Both the position numbers and the translations under genes were made by a program. From Pseudomonadota bacterium (lineage in GTDB: Bacteria; Pseudomonadota; Gammaproteobacteria; Pseudomonadales; Azotimanducaceae), in contig JAACDW010000126.1 in the NCBI GenBank assembly GCA_009936775.1, positions 1-35,073 on the forward strand: a stretch of 35,073 bases of DNA, in the 5' to 3' direction. Below the pieces are notes generated by a model. The model made no database searches. It saw only the letters and a program-made list of their open reading frames with translations, and had not been told where the DNA came from. Position 1 is the first letter of the stretch. Every line of letters starts with the position of its first letter. Below are positions 9,476 to 18,925 of this stretch, in pieces.

Positions 9476-10888
9476 CTACGGCTGAACGACGAACTCTTCC
9501 AATAACTGATAGAGCGTTGCTACACCATGAGTGACATTGTTCACACTGATACGCTCATTGTTGCCGTGCACGCCGGTGAATTCGGAAACCGCAAAAACGA
9601 ACGGCGAGTAACCGTAACTGGTAATGCCAAGATCGCGGAAAAAATGCGAATCGGTAAAGCCCCCCGCCACCGTAGGCACAAGCTGGGCATTGTGGCGCTT
9701 GGCGGCGACAGTCTGAATGGCTTTGAAAAGGGGCGTATCGGTACGGCTGGTCGCTGGTGTGAAGCCCATTATTTTTTCGATACTGACGCGCTCGTCGTTA
9801 ATGATATAGCCCAGTTCGGTGAGAAACTGCTGTGGATCCTGATCCGGCAACAGGCGACAATCCAATTCAGCAGATGCAACCGCGGGTACCACGTTGATTT
9901 TGCTACTGCCCTCAAGCCGAGTGATCGAACAGGTATTACGCAGCAGGGCGTGGGCACCAGGATTTTGCATGCGCAACCCCAGCAAAAATTTTGGGTCGCT
10001 TGCCGCTTGCGCAATGCTGGCATAGCGACCACGGTTTGGTCCGTCTTGATAGGGCGCTAAGCCTTCAAACATGGCGGCTACCGCAGGCACCACGTTTACT
10101 GGAAAGTCGGTTTGGCGAATACGCTCTAAGCTCCTAACCAATTGTGTCACCGATGTAGCAACTTGGGGCGCGGAGCCATGACCGGGATTCCCGCTGGAGG
10201 TCAAACGCAACCACAATGGCACCTTCTGTGTCACCTCAACCATGACTGCAACACCTTGCTCGAAGCGACGCCCGGAACCGCCCTCATTGAGCAGGTAGCC
10301 CACATCGGCAAACAGCTCTGGCCGATTTTCCACCAGCCAGCCGGCGCCAAATAAGCCACCGGCTTCCTCATCGGCAGTAGCCATAAACCACACATCCCGA
10401 TTTAGGGTCTGGCCGCTAGCGGCCAAGGCCAGGAACGCTTGCAGCTGAGCAATACCCAAGCCCTTGGTATCAATAGCCCCGCGTCCGTAAATATAGCCGT
10501 CAATCTGCTCTCCAGAAAGCGGGTCTACCTGCCAGAACGCGGGGTTTGCAGGCACCACGTCAATATGATGAAGCAGTACTAGCCCCGGTAACTTACGGCC
10601 GTTTGCATCGGGGGTTCCGGGCAGCTTGGCCCATATGTTGCCACGTCCCGGCGCAGATTCTACGCTCTCATAGTCAATGCCCGCCTGTTCCAGCAGCGCG
10701 CCAAGATAGACCACGCCTCGGGACTCGTTGCCCGGTGGATTGATGGTATCGACTTGCAGATAGCCCACCAGATTGGGCACCGCTTGCTGCACATAGGGTT
10801 CTAGATCAAAAGCTCGGACCGGTGAGATAACCAGCCCAAGCAGCAGCATGACGACCACTACAAAACTCCGAAATACGCGCTGTTGCAT
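9476..10888 (-). CDS. M20 family metallopeptidase (exported)
   Basis: Signal-like N-terminus; 'LLHHIDVVPANPAFWQVDPLSG', 'GRGAIDTKGLGIAQLQ', 'ATADEEAGGLFGAGWLVEN', 'GGFTDSHFFRDLGI'. Confidence 0.92.
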   Translation of the reverse strand: MQQRVFRSFVVVVMLLLGLVISPVRAFDLEPYVQQAVPNLVGYLQVDTINPPGNESRGVVYLGALLEQAGIDYESVESAPGRGNIWAKLPGTPDANGRKLPGLVLLHHIDVVPANPAFWQVDPLSGEQIDGYIYGRGAIDTKGLGIAQLQAFLALAASGQTLNRDVWFMATADEEAGGLFGAGWLVENRPELFADVGYLLNEGGSGRRFEQGVAVMVEVTQKVPLWLRLTSSGNPGHGSAPQVATSVTQLVRSLERIRQTDFPVNVVPAVAAMFEGLAPYQDGPNRGRYASIAQAASDPKFLLGLRMQNPGAHALLRNTCSITRLEGSSKINVVPAVASAELDCRLLPDQDPQQFLTELGYIINDERVSIEKIMGFTPATSRTDTPLFKAIQTVAAKRHNAQLVPTVAGGFTDSHFFRDLGITSYGYSPFVFAVSEFTGVHGNNERISVNNVTHGVATLYQLLEEFVVQP

Positions 10889-10989
10889 GCAAGCGACTCC
10901 TTTTGCCTTAACAAAACTCGCGGGAAAAGACTTTTTCAGACCATGCCGAAGTCGCCATAATCTGGCAACTAAAATAGTTGGAGAGAGCG

Positions 10990-12036
10990 TTGAAGATTTC
11001 TACTTTGATCAATTATGCCGGTGGTTTCAAAGAGGCCGTCGCCGAAGTTAAAAACTTAGAGAAAGCGGGCCTAGACGTCGTCTGGGTGCCAGAGGCTTAT
11101 TCATTTGATGCGCCCACGGCCATGGGCTACTTAGCCGCCGAGACTGAACGAGTTATTATTGCTTCTGGTATTTTACCCATGTATAGCCGTACACCGAGTT
11201 TGCTGGCCATGACCGCTGCCGGTCTCGACTACCTCTCCGATGGCCGCGCCATGCTCGGCCTTGGCGCCTCTGGGCCGCAAGTAATAGAGGGATTTCATGG
11301 CCTTCCCTATACCGCGCCAGTAGCGCGGACTCGCGAAGTTATCGAGATTTGCCGTCAGGTGTGGCGCCGCGAAAAGGTTCAATACATGGGCGATCACTAC
11401 CAAATTCCGTTGCCTCAGGACCGTGGCACCGGCCTTGGCAAACCGTTGAAGCTAATCAATCATCCTGTGCGCTCGGATATTCCAATTGCTATTGCCTCGC
11501 TGGGACCAGCCAGCGTAGCCGCCACCGCCGAGCTGGCCGACGCCTGGCTGCCAGCCTTTTATACTGCCGAAGCCGCAGACGCCGTTTGGGGCGACTCACT
11601 GCGCAAGGGTAACGGCAAGCGCGCAACTGACCGCGCACCGCTGGATGTATTCGCAGGCGGCAGTGTTGCCATAGGCGACGGCATGGAACCTCTGCGAGAA
11701 CGCGCGCGCCCCGGGGCTGCTCTATACATTGGCGGTATGGGAGCGCGTTCGAAGAATTTCTATAACGATATTTTCTCTAAGAGCGGCTACGCAGCAGAGG
11801 CAAAAATCATTCAAGACCTTTACTTAGCTGGCGACAAAAAAGCCGCCGAAGAGGCCATCCCCGAAGATTACCTAGCTAAAAGTTCTTTGATAGGTGCGCA
11901 AGGGTTCGTCAAAGAGCGACTTTATGCGCTGCGCGAATCCGGAGTCACCTCGCTAAACGTCAGTTTCGCCGGAGCAGACGCCGCCGAGCGTGTGGCCCAG
12001 TGCGAAAAGCTGCGTAACCTAGTGGATTCGCTCTAA
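10990..12036 (+). CDS. LLM class (F420/flavin-dependent) oxidoreductase
   Basis: 'MKISTLINYAGGFKEAVAEVKNLEKAGLDVVWVPEAYSFDAPTAMGYLAAETERVIIASGI' and 'DGRAMLGLGASGPQVIEGFHG' are LLM/F420 family-like. TTG start at 10990 preceded by GGAGAG; the upstream TTG at 10978 overlaps that RBS-like sequence. Confidence 0.87.
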   Translation: MKISTLINYAGGFKEAVAEVKNLEKAGLDVVWVPEAYSFDAPTAMGYLAAETERVIIASGILPMYSRTPSLLAMTAAGLDYLSDGRAMLGLGASGPQVIEGFHGLPYTAPVARTREVIEICRQVWRREKVQYMGDHYQIPLPQDRGTGLGKPLKLINHPVRSDIPIAIASLGPASVAATAELADAWLPAFYTAEAADAVWGDSLRKGNGKRATDRAPLDVFAGGSVAIGDGMEPLRERARPGAALYIGGMGARSKNFYNDIFSKSGYAAEAKIIQDLYLAGDKKAAEEAIPEDYLAKSSLIGAQGFVKERLYALRESGVTSLNVSFAGADAAERVAQCEKLRNLVDSL

Positions 12037-12062
12037 AGCTTGCTTTGGCGCCTGCTTTAGAG

Positions 12063-12899
12063 CTAGCGCCCGGCAACTTGTTGCGCTTCGCGCACGCGAA
12101 TCAGGCCTTCCTGCACGGTCGAGGCCAGCAGTTGGCCATGTTCGGAAAAAATATTGCCCCGCGCCAAGCCTCGGGCGTGGGAGGCGCTGGGCGAGTCGAT
12201 GGCGTACAGCAGCCATTGATTTAGCTGGATGGGGCGATGAAACCACATGGCATGATCGAGGCTGGCCACCTGCATATGCTCACGCTGGAAGTTACCGCGA
12301 TGGGGTAGCCGTGCGGTGCCAATAAGCACGTTATCCGATTCAAACACCAGCAGACAGGCACAGGTGAGCGGGTCATCGGGCACCACACCGGTGGGCTTGA
12401 ACCAAACAAATTGCTCTGGCGGTTGCGGCGTTTGGGACTGAAGGCGGCGAAATTCATGCCGCCAAGCAACAAAGGGCTCGTCATACAGCGCTGGCGGTAT
12501 TTTATCTTCGGGTGGTGGCGCCATTGCAGGCATCTCTGCCTGATGGTCGAGACCGGGTTCAACAATCTGAAAAGACGCGTCCATGTTGAAAATGGCTTCA
12601 CCGCGCTGGGTCACTAAGATGCGCCGAGTCGCAAACGAGCGCCCGTCCCGCACGCGTTCGACCCGAATCACCGCTGGCACTTTCGGATCACCTGGACGTA
12701 GGAAGTAGCCATGCAGTGAATGCACATGGAGATCGTCGCTCACAGTGCGCCCACCGGCCATAAGCGCCTGAGCCATAATTTGACCGCCATACAGACGACC
12801 GCGCCGACCGGCCGGGTGGTAGGCGCGGAAAATATTTTCCTCAATTTGTTGCAACTGCAGCAGCTGCAACAACTCGGTTAGCTTATCGCCAATTGCCAT
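12063..12899 (-). CDS. tesB: Acyl-CoA thioesterase II
   Basis: 'RLYGGQIMAQALMAGGRTV', 'SLHGYFLRPGDPKVPAVIRVERVRDGRSFATRRI', 'LDHAMWFHRPIQLNQWLLYAIDSPSASHARGLARG'. Confidence 0.94.
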   Translation of the reverse strand: MAIGDKLTELLQLLQLQQIEENIFRAYHPAGRRGRLYGGQIMAQALMAGGRTVSDDLHVHSLHGYFLRPGDPKVPAVIRVERVRDGRSFATRRILVTQRGEAIFNMDASFQIVEPGLDHQAEMPAMAPPPEDKIPPALYDEPFVAWRHEFRRLQSQTPQPPEQFVWFKPTGVVPDDPLTCACLLVFESDNVLIGTARLPHRGNFQREHMQVASLDHAMWFHRPIQLNQWLLYAIDSPSASHARGLARGNIFSEHGQLLASTVQEGLIRVREAQQVAGR

Positions 12900-12926
12900 C
12901 AGGCGCGGCTCGCTCGAAATGCAAAC

Positions 12927-13268
12927 TCAATCAACACAATAAGGTCCATAAAGTGGGTGGTCCTCAAGTGCCCGTCGTCTGCTACGCAGGTCGATAATGT
13001 CGGGATAGTTCCACAACAAATTTACGGACAAGTCGGTCTGATCCAGCGGATTGTTCAACGCATCGACCATGACTTCGGCATCTTCCTCAATCCATAAGTC
13101 TTGCGGCAGCGCACAGAGCATTTCCATTACCGCCTTGACTACTTCATCTTCGCTACTGCGCTCAGCGGCCGCCTGCAGCGCCCATTGCCAGATGCCCTCA
13201 CCATCGATGCGGTGTTGTTGCCAAGCCTGTAACTTATTCACGACTTCGTCGCGTTCGAGGGTACTCAT
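12927..13268 (-). CDS. Hypothetical small acidic protein
   Basis: 113 aa ORF in a genic slot between tesB and arfB; no family recognised. Confidence 0.6.
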   Translation of the reverse strand: MSTLERDEVVNKLQAWQQHRIDGEGIWQWALQAAAERSSEDEVVKAVMEMLCALPQDLWIEEDAEVMVDALNNPLDQTDLSVNLLWNYPDIIDLRSRRRALEDHPLYGPYCVD

Positions 13269-13322
13269 ATCGGTTCGCTCTATTAATTTTGCTTAGGTGA
13301 AAATTGCTCTAGTGGGCGCGCG

Positions 13323-13350
13323 GTCGGCCGACATTCTACTGTCTCGACAG
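13323..13350. promoter_or_regulatory. Two adjacent palindromes in divergent intergenic region
   Basis: GTCGGCCGAC (13323-13332, perfect) and CTGTC-TC-GACAG (13339-13350), between divergently oriented CDSs. Confidence 0.35.
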
Positions 13351-13408
13351 CGCAGAACCTATGCCAGTTTAGCTATCCTGCAGCGACTTTGCGGTACCAT
13401 GCGTTGCC

Positions 13409-13819
13409 ATGAGTAAGCTGTCATCTAAGTCCCTGTCAGCCAAGGCCTATGAGTTTCGCTTCGTGCACAGCTCGGGGCCCGGTGGCCAGCACGTCAATAA
13501 AACCTCAACTGCTGTAGAACTGCGCGTCAACGTGGCCATGCTTGAGCTTGACACTTACAGCCTGCGACGCCTCAAGTCATTGCAGGCAAACCGCATCAAC
13601 AAAGAAGGGTTTCTTGTGCTGCAGGTGAGCGACCAACGTTCTCAGTTACGAAATCGCCAGCAAGCCATAGAACGCATAGAGGCAATGATTGTTGAAGCGC
13701 TCAAACGGCCGAAAGCTCGAGTTGCGACGCGCCCAACCTTGGCATCGAAACGGCGCCGGGTGGACAAAAAAAAGCGCCATGCAAGCACCAAAAAACAGCG
13801 TCAGCGCCCGGACTGGTGA
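13409..13819 (+). CDS. arfB: Alternative ribosome-rescue factor ArfB (YaeJ-type peptidyl-tRNA hydrolase)
   Basis: 136 aa; 'SSGPGGQHVNKTSTAVELR' GGQ motif; basic C-terminal tail 'SKRRRVDKKKRHASTKKQRQRPDW'. Confidence 0.93.
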   Translation: MSKLSSKSLSAKAYEFRFVHSSGPGGQHVNKTSTAVELRVNVAMLELDTYSLRRLKSLQANRINKEGFLVLQVSDQRSQLRNRQQAIERIEAMIVEALKRPKARVATRPTLASKRRRVDKKKRHASTKKQRQRPDW

Positions 13820-13828
13820 CGCAGCCTT

Positions 13829-13894
13829 GCGTTGGTAGGCTATTGAAGTGGCGCGAATGCAGTCGTGTTGCTGCATTTGCACAAGTGCCAACGC
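13829..13894. terminator. Nested inverted repeats between convergent arfB and dsbA (candidate bidirectional terminator or 3'-end structure)
   Basis: Outer GCGTTGG (13829-13835)/CCAACGC (13888-13894); inner GCGAATGCAG (13853-13862)-TCGTGTTG-CTGCATTTGC (13871-13880), 10 bp with one G-U. No U-tract. Confidence 0.45.
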
Positions 13895-14541
13895 TAATTC
13901 GCCGCGCGTTCCCGTGCTACTAGGAAATTAACGACGTCGAGCATGGCTTGATTGGAACCCGCCATGCGGCCATCCACTCGGTATTTACCGTTGACGATCA
14001 TTGTTGGTACGGAATTCAGGCCATAGGCCCGGCTCTTCGATCTTGCCTGCATGACCCGGCTACGCACAAAAAACGAGTTATAGGCCTTACTAAAGGCCTC
14101 TTCGGCAACGCCGGCAGATTCGTTGAACAATCCGGCCATAACCTGCTCACTGCGGATATTTTTTGGCTTAACGTGAATGGCCTGGAACAGCGGCCCATGC
14201 ATCTGCTCTGCGACGCCTAAAATTTCTGCGGTGTAGAAAGCTCGCGCCATCAAGGCCCAGTCGTCGGAGAAAACTGCAGGCAAACGGCTGAAGGCAGCAC
14301 CTTCTGGCTTGTCCTCTTCCCAGCGTTGCAGCAGCGGATCGAAGCTGTAGCAGTGGATACACATGTAGGAAAAGACTTCCACCACCTCCACTTGCGCAGG
14401 CTCTGTATCCTCTAGGCCGGTGGTCACGGGCACATCGATAACCGCGTAATGCGTGCCAGCAACAAAGGCCTCGCTCGCCAACACTGGCCCTGCCAATAGG
14501 ACAGCAGTGCTCAACAATAACTTTTTCAGTAGGCTATGCAT
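13894..14541 (-). CDS. dsbA: Thiol:disulfide interchange protein DsbA
   Basis: Signal-like N-terminus; 'EVFSYMCIHCYSFDP' (CxxC active site); 'YGLNSVPTMIVNGKYRVDG'. Confidence 0.93.
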   Translation of the reverse strand: MHSLLKKLLLSTAVLLAGPVLASEAFVAGTHYAVIDVPVTTGLEDTEPAQVEVVEVFSYMCIHCYSFDPLLQRWEEDKPEGAAFSRLPAVFSDDWALMARAFYTAEILGVAEQMHGPLFQAIHVKPKNIRSEQVMAGLFNESAGVAEEAFSKAYNSFFVRSRVMQARSKSRAYGLNSVPTMIVNGKYRVDGRMAGSNQAMLDVVNFLVARERAAN

Positions 14542-14575
14542 TGGTCGGCATCCTCCATATCAGAGTACATACCGA

Positions 14576-15223
14576 CTAGTTTAAGCCACTTATATAGTCT
14601 GACAAAGCCGCTATTTCGCGATCTGAGAGGCCGCGCGAAACTCCGCGCATCATGCCACCATAAACTTCATCGGATTTACGCTCGCCTTCGCGATAGGCGA
14701 TAAGCTGCGCTGCGGTGTATTGCACGGATTGCCCGCTAATGCGCGGGAACCCGGCTTGGGCGTTTCCCGCACCGTCCGGGCCATGGCAAGAACTGCAGGC
14801 CGCCACACCCTTACTCGCAATACCGCCCTTATAAATTTGTTGCGCCAAGGCTATTTGCGCATCACTGCCGGTGGCCTCCGAAGACTTCGCGGGCAAACTG
14901 GCGTAATAGGCCGCCAAATCATCAAGGTCTTGCTCGCTCTTACCAATCAGCTGAGCCGTCATCAGCGCCACATCGCGCTCACCGGACTGATACATTTTTA
15001 CCTGTCTGGCCAAATATTTTTCGTTCTGACCTGCCAATTGTGGATACGACGGATCGATAACGCTGGCGCCATCTTGGCCGTGACAAGAGGCACAAACTAA
15101 CGATTTCGCTTGGCCTACCTCGGCATTGCCTGCAGCAAGTAAGTGCGCGCTACAAAGGCCGAGCAGCGCGGCCAGAAGCACAGAAAGATTCAGTCGTTTT
15201 GCAGCAGCTATGCGAACACTCAT
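14576..15223 (-). CDS. Cytochrome c4-like di-heme c-type cytochrome
   Basis: Two CxxCH motifs, 'CASCHGQDG' and 'CSSCHGPDGAGN', in a tandem-domain exported protein. Confidence 0.93.
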   Translation of the reverse strand: MSVRIAAAKRLNLSVLLAALLGLCSAHLLAAGNAEVGQAKSLVCASCHGQDGASVIDPSYPQLAGQNEKYLARQVKMYQSGERDVALMTAQLIGKSEQDLDDLAAYYASLPAKSSEATGSDAQIALAQQIYKGGIASKGVAACSSCHGPDGAGNAQAGFPRISGQSVQYTAAQLIAYREGERKSDEVYGGMMRGVSRGLSDREIAALSDYISGLN

Positions 15224-15483
15224 TTACGTTTTCCTAATTCACTGGCGCTCATTGTTCGCCGCATTTGCTTTGTCGCGACGCCATTAAGCATTGAAATAAA
15301 AGCCTCTGGCCCAGGTGCTCCTTGTCACCACCGTTACTGCTCTGTGACGGCAGAAGCGGCTTTGTGCAAGGTTCATTCCACAGCGGTGATACACTACGGC
15401 CTACCACCCACGCACAGTTATAACAATGTACAGCGGTGCGGTGCCTCTATCAGCGCTCCGAAAGCTGCGAGATTATATACAAG

Positions 15484-16137
15484 ATGACCAAAAATGTGTC
15501 TTTGCCAGAGCGTTTAGAAGCAACCTTTTTAACCAGTGCTCCTGACCTAAAGCGCTGCCCGCCACCTGCAGGCGCTGAAATCGCCTTTGCCGGGCGGTCT
15601 AATGCTGGCAAGTCCTCAGTATTGAATCAGCTTACCGGCAACCGCCGTACTGCCAAGGTTAGTAAAACCCCGGGACGCACTCAGTTACTGAATTTCTTCG
15701 ATGTGCGCAGCGGTGGGCGCTTGGTGGACTTACCAGGCTACGGCTATGCCAAGGCCGGCAAGGAGGCGCAAAAAACCTGGCAGAATTCGGTAAATCACTA
15801 CCTTTCCTACCGCGACTCTCTCTCCGGCATCGTGCTTGTAATGGATATTCGGCATCCAAACCAAAACTTTGACAAAGAGATACTCGATTGGGCCGACGCC
15901 AGCGAATTGCCCATTCATGTGCTGTTGAACAAAGCGGATAAGCTGAGTTTTGGTGCCCAAAAACAAGTCTTAAATAAGCTCAAAGGCCTCTACCAATGCC
16001 ACGCCACGGTGTCTTTTCAAACCTTTTCCGCTGCTAAGGGCGACGGCAAGGTGGAGCTAATCGCCAAGTTGCTGGACTGGCTAGCCCGGCCACCACAGCT
16101 TGAGCATGATGAGGCAGGCGCCGACCAGACCCTTTGA
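15484..16137 (+). CDS. engB: Ribosome-biogenesis GTP-binding protein EngB (YihA/YsxC)
   Basis: 'FAGRSNAGKSSVLNQLTGNR' (G1), 'VDLPGYGYAK' (G3), 'LLNKADKLS' (G4). Start at MTKNVSLPER (15484). Confidence 0.95.
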   Translation: MTKNVSLPERLEATFLTSAPDLKRCPPPAGAEIAFAGRSNAGKSSVLNQLTGNRRTAKVSKTPGRTQLLNFFDVRSGGRLVDLPGYGYAKAGKEAQKTWQNSVNHYLSYRDSLSGIVLVMDIRHPNQNFDKEILDWADASELPIHVLLNKADKLSFGAQKQVLNKLKGLYQCHATVSFQTFSAAKGDGKVELIAKLLDWLARPPQLEHDEAGADQTL

Positions 16138-16138
16138 T

Positions 16139-18898
16139 CTAATGCGCCTGGTCCCAGTTTTCGCCAACGCCGGTATCCACTACCAAGGGCACGCTCAACG
16201 CCGCCGCCCCCGCCATACGTTCAATCACTCCGGCGTTTAGCGCACCGACATCGGACTCCGCCACTTCAAACACGAGTTCATCATGCACCTGCATGATCAT
16301 TCGCGCATCAAGACCGCTGATGGGCAACCACTGCTGCACAGAGATCATGGCGAGCTTGATGATGTCCGCAGCGGTACCTTGCATAGGAGCGTTAATGGCA
16401 GTGCGCTCTGCCGCTTGCCTTCTCGGCACTGCCTTGGCATTGATTTCCGGCAGGTACAAACGCCGCCCAAATACTGTTTCGACAAAGCCCTGCTCGGCGG
16501 CCAAGGCCTTGGTTTCTTCCATATAGCGCAGCACACCCGGGTAACGCTGGAAATAGCGCTCGATATAGTCTGCCGCTAACCCCCGGGAGATGTTCAGCTG
16601 CTTGGCAAGGCCGAAAGCAGACATGCCGTAAATCAGGCCAAAATTAATTGCTTTAGCACTGCGCCGCTGGTCGTCGGCTACCTCTTGCGGCGGCAGACCA
16701 AATACCTCTGCCGCGGTGGCGCGGTGAATGTCCTGATTCTGCGCAAACGCCTCAGACAAGCCTTGATCCGCTGACAGGTGCGCCATAATACGCAGCTCAA
16801 TTTGCGAATAGTCGGCTGCCAATATCACATTGCCCGCCGGGGCGACGAAGGCTTGACGAATTCGCCTGCCCTCTGCGTTGCGAATCGGAATGTTTTGCAG
16901 GTTTGGATCAGAGGACGACAACCTGCCAGTGGCAGCCACGGCCTGATGATAAGAAGTATGTATGCGCCCCGTCTCGGCATGAATGTCTAACGGCAGTTTA
17001 TCCGCATAGGTCGATTTGAGCTTGGCCAGACTGCGGTAGGTTAAAATCATTTGCGGCAGTTCATAGTCTTGCGCCAAATCCACCAGCACCGGTTCAGCAG
17101 TAGAAGGCTGGCCGCCGGGTGTTTTCTTCAACACCGGCAGGCCCATCTTGTCATAAAGAATGGTCTGCAATTGCTTGGGGCTGTCGAGATTGAAATTCTC
17201 GCCTGCCAGGGCCCATACGTCTTGGGTCAACTCATTGAGTCGGTCGGCCAGTTCCGCGCCGTGCTGCTTGAGCATGCGTCCGTCCACCAAGGTGCCCTGA
17301 CGCTCCACCTCCGACAAAATCGGCACTAACGGCATATCGATATTGTGATAAACACTCAGCAGGCTCGGCTCGGCCTGAAGCTGCGGATACAGGCAATGAT
17401 GCAGTTGCAGGGTTACGTCTGCGTCCTCTGCGGCGTAGTCGGCAGCAGTTTCCAGCGGTACTTGATTGAACGTCAACTGTTTCGCACCCTTGCCCGCAAC
17501 ATCCTCAAAATGAATGGTTTTTCGATCAAGGTAGAAGCCCGCCAAGGCATCCATGTTATGCCGCGTTGCCACGCTGTTGAGCACATAGGACTGCAGCATG
17601 GTGTCGTGGAGAGTACCCTTGATGGCTATGCCATATCGCTCTAGCACGCTCATGTCGTACTTTAAATTTTGCCCAACCTTAACGATTTCAGGATTCGCCA
17701 GAACAGGCGCCAAGGCCTGCAAAACGCGCGGCAAACTCAGTTGATCTGGTGCGCCGGGATAGTCGTGAGCCACGGGCAGATAGGCCGCACGGCCCGGGCC
17801 GACCGCAAAAGAAAAGCCCACCAACTCTGCCTGCATGTAATCGATGCTGGTTGTTTCGGTGTCTATGGCTATTAGGGGTTGCGCTTGCAGCAGCGCGATC
17901 CATTGTTGCAATTGGACTTCATCGAGAATCAGGTCGTAAGCTGTTGCCACTGGGTCCGGATGGTTGTCGGCTACAGCCACCGACGCCTGTTGGGATGCGA
18001 CGGCGGGAGCATCCAACTCCTGAGACCAAGACTTAAACTCAAATTGCCGATAAAAATCAGCCAGTGTTTCGTTGTCCGGTGGGGTTGGCAGCAAGTCCCC
18101 AAAGGTTAGCGGCAACTCTAGGTCGCATCTGATCTGGGTTAGCTCGCGCGACAACGGTAACTGGCCAAGACTGTTCCGCAGATTTTCTCCGACCTTGCCT
18201 TTCACCTCATCGGGCCGGGCCATTAAAGCGTCGAGCGAACCATACTCGTTAAGCCACTTGGTCGCGGTTTTTGGGCCGACCTTGGGAACGCCGGGAATGT
18301 TGTCCACTGTGTCGCCCATAAGCGCAAGATAGTCGACGATTAGCTCCGGGCCGACGCCAAATTTCTCTTTGACGCCTCCGGCATCCATAGTGGTTTCAGT
18401 CATGGTGTTGACCAGCGTCACATAGGGGGTCACCAACTGGGCCATATCCTTGTCGCCGGTCGAAATAACGGTTTCTCGCTGCAGGGCGGTGGCTTGAGCG
18501 GCGTAGGTACCAATTACATCATCAGCCTCAACGCCTTCGACACTGACCAGCGGCAGCCCCATGGCCTTAATCATGGCGTGGATGGGAGCGATTTGCTCGC
18601 GCAGATCGTCGGGCATGGCACTGCGGTTGGCCTTATAGTCTGCATAGAGATCATCACGAAACGTCCGACCCGGCGCGTCAAAGACAACGGCTAGGGGGCT
18701 GTGCGGATAGTCCTTGGCCAGACGTCGCAACATACTGATAACGCCGCGAATGGCGCCCGTGGGGCGTCCATCACTGCTGCGCAGGTCGGGCAACGCATAA
18801 AAGGCGCGAAACAGATAAGACGAGCCGTCGACTAAAACAACCGGTGCTTGGTGTTCTGCAGATGGCGGGGTTAAATTGTCTGCCACAGTGCACTCCAT
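16139..18898 (-). CDS. polA: DNA polymerase I
   Basis: 919 aa; N-terminal 5'-3' exonuclease 'VLVDGSSYLFRAFYALP'; 3'-5' exonuclease 'AIDTETTS'; polymerase 'LAADYSQIELRIMAHLS', 'RRSAKAINFGLIYGMSAFGLA', 'QVHDELVFEV'. Confidence 0.98.
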   Translation of the reverse strand: MECTVADNLTPPSAEHQAPVVLVDGSSYLFRAFYALPDLRSSDGRPTGAIRGVISMLRRLAKDYPHSPLAVVFDAPGRTFRDDLYADYKANRSAMPDDLREQIAPIHAMIKAMGLPLVSVEGVEADDVIGTYAAQATALQRETVISTGDKDMAQLVTPYVTLVNTMTETTMDAGGVKEKFGVGPELIVDYLALMGDTVDNIPGVPKVGPKTATKWLNEYGSLDALMARPDEVKGKVGENLRNSLGQLPLSRELTQIRCDLELPLTFGDLLPTPPDNETLADFYRQFEFKSWSQELDAPAVASQQASVAVADNHPDPVATAYDLILDEVQLQQWIALLQAQPLIAIDTETTSIDYMQAELVGFSFAVGPGRAAYLPVAHDYPGAPDQLSLPRVLQALAPVLANPEIVKVGQNLKYDMSVLERYGIAIKGTLHDTMLQSYVLNSVATRHNMDALAGFYLDRKTIHFEDVAGKGAKQLTFNQVPLETAADYAAEDADVTLQLHHCLYPQLQAEPSLLSVYHNIDMPLVPILSEVERQGTLVDGRMLKQHGAELADRLNELTQDVWALAGENFNLDSPKQLQTILYDKMGLPVLKKTPGGQPSTAEPVLVDLAQDYELPQMILTYRSLAKLKSTYADKLPLDIHAETGRIHTSYHQAVAATGRLSSSDPNLQNIPIRNAEGRRIRQAFVAPAGNVILAADYSQIELRIMAHLSADQGLSEAFAQNQDIHRATAAEVFGLPPQEVADDQRRSAKAINFGLIYGMSAFGLAKQLNISRGLAADYIERYFQRYPGVLRYMEETKALAAEQGFVETVFGRRLYLPEINAKAVPRRQAAERTAINAPMQGTAADIIKLAMISVQQWLPISGLDARMIMQVHDELVFEVAESDVGALNAGVIERMAGAAALSVPLVVDTGVGENWDQAH

Positions 18899-18925
18899 AC
18901 GTTAGCAAAAGACTCGATATTGATT

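Noticed and set aside
9527-10060. 177 aa plus-strand ORF opposite the M20 peptidase
   Set aside because: Long but antisense to a confident gene with conserved metal-site motifs.
12846-12872. Inverted repeat TTGTTGCA-N11-TGCAACAA near the 5' end of tesB
   Set aside because: Explained by codons for the N-terminal 'LLQLLQLQQ' stretch, a region that is normally Leu/Gln-rich in TesB proteins.
13339-13350. CTGTCTCGACAG as a LexA/SOS box
   Set aside because: Spacing is CTGT-N4-ACAG, not the CTGT-N8-ACAG expected for the gammaproteobacterial LexA site.
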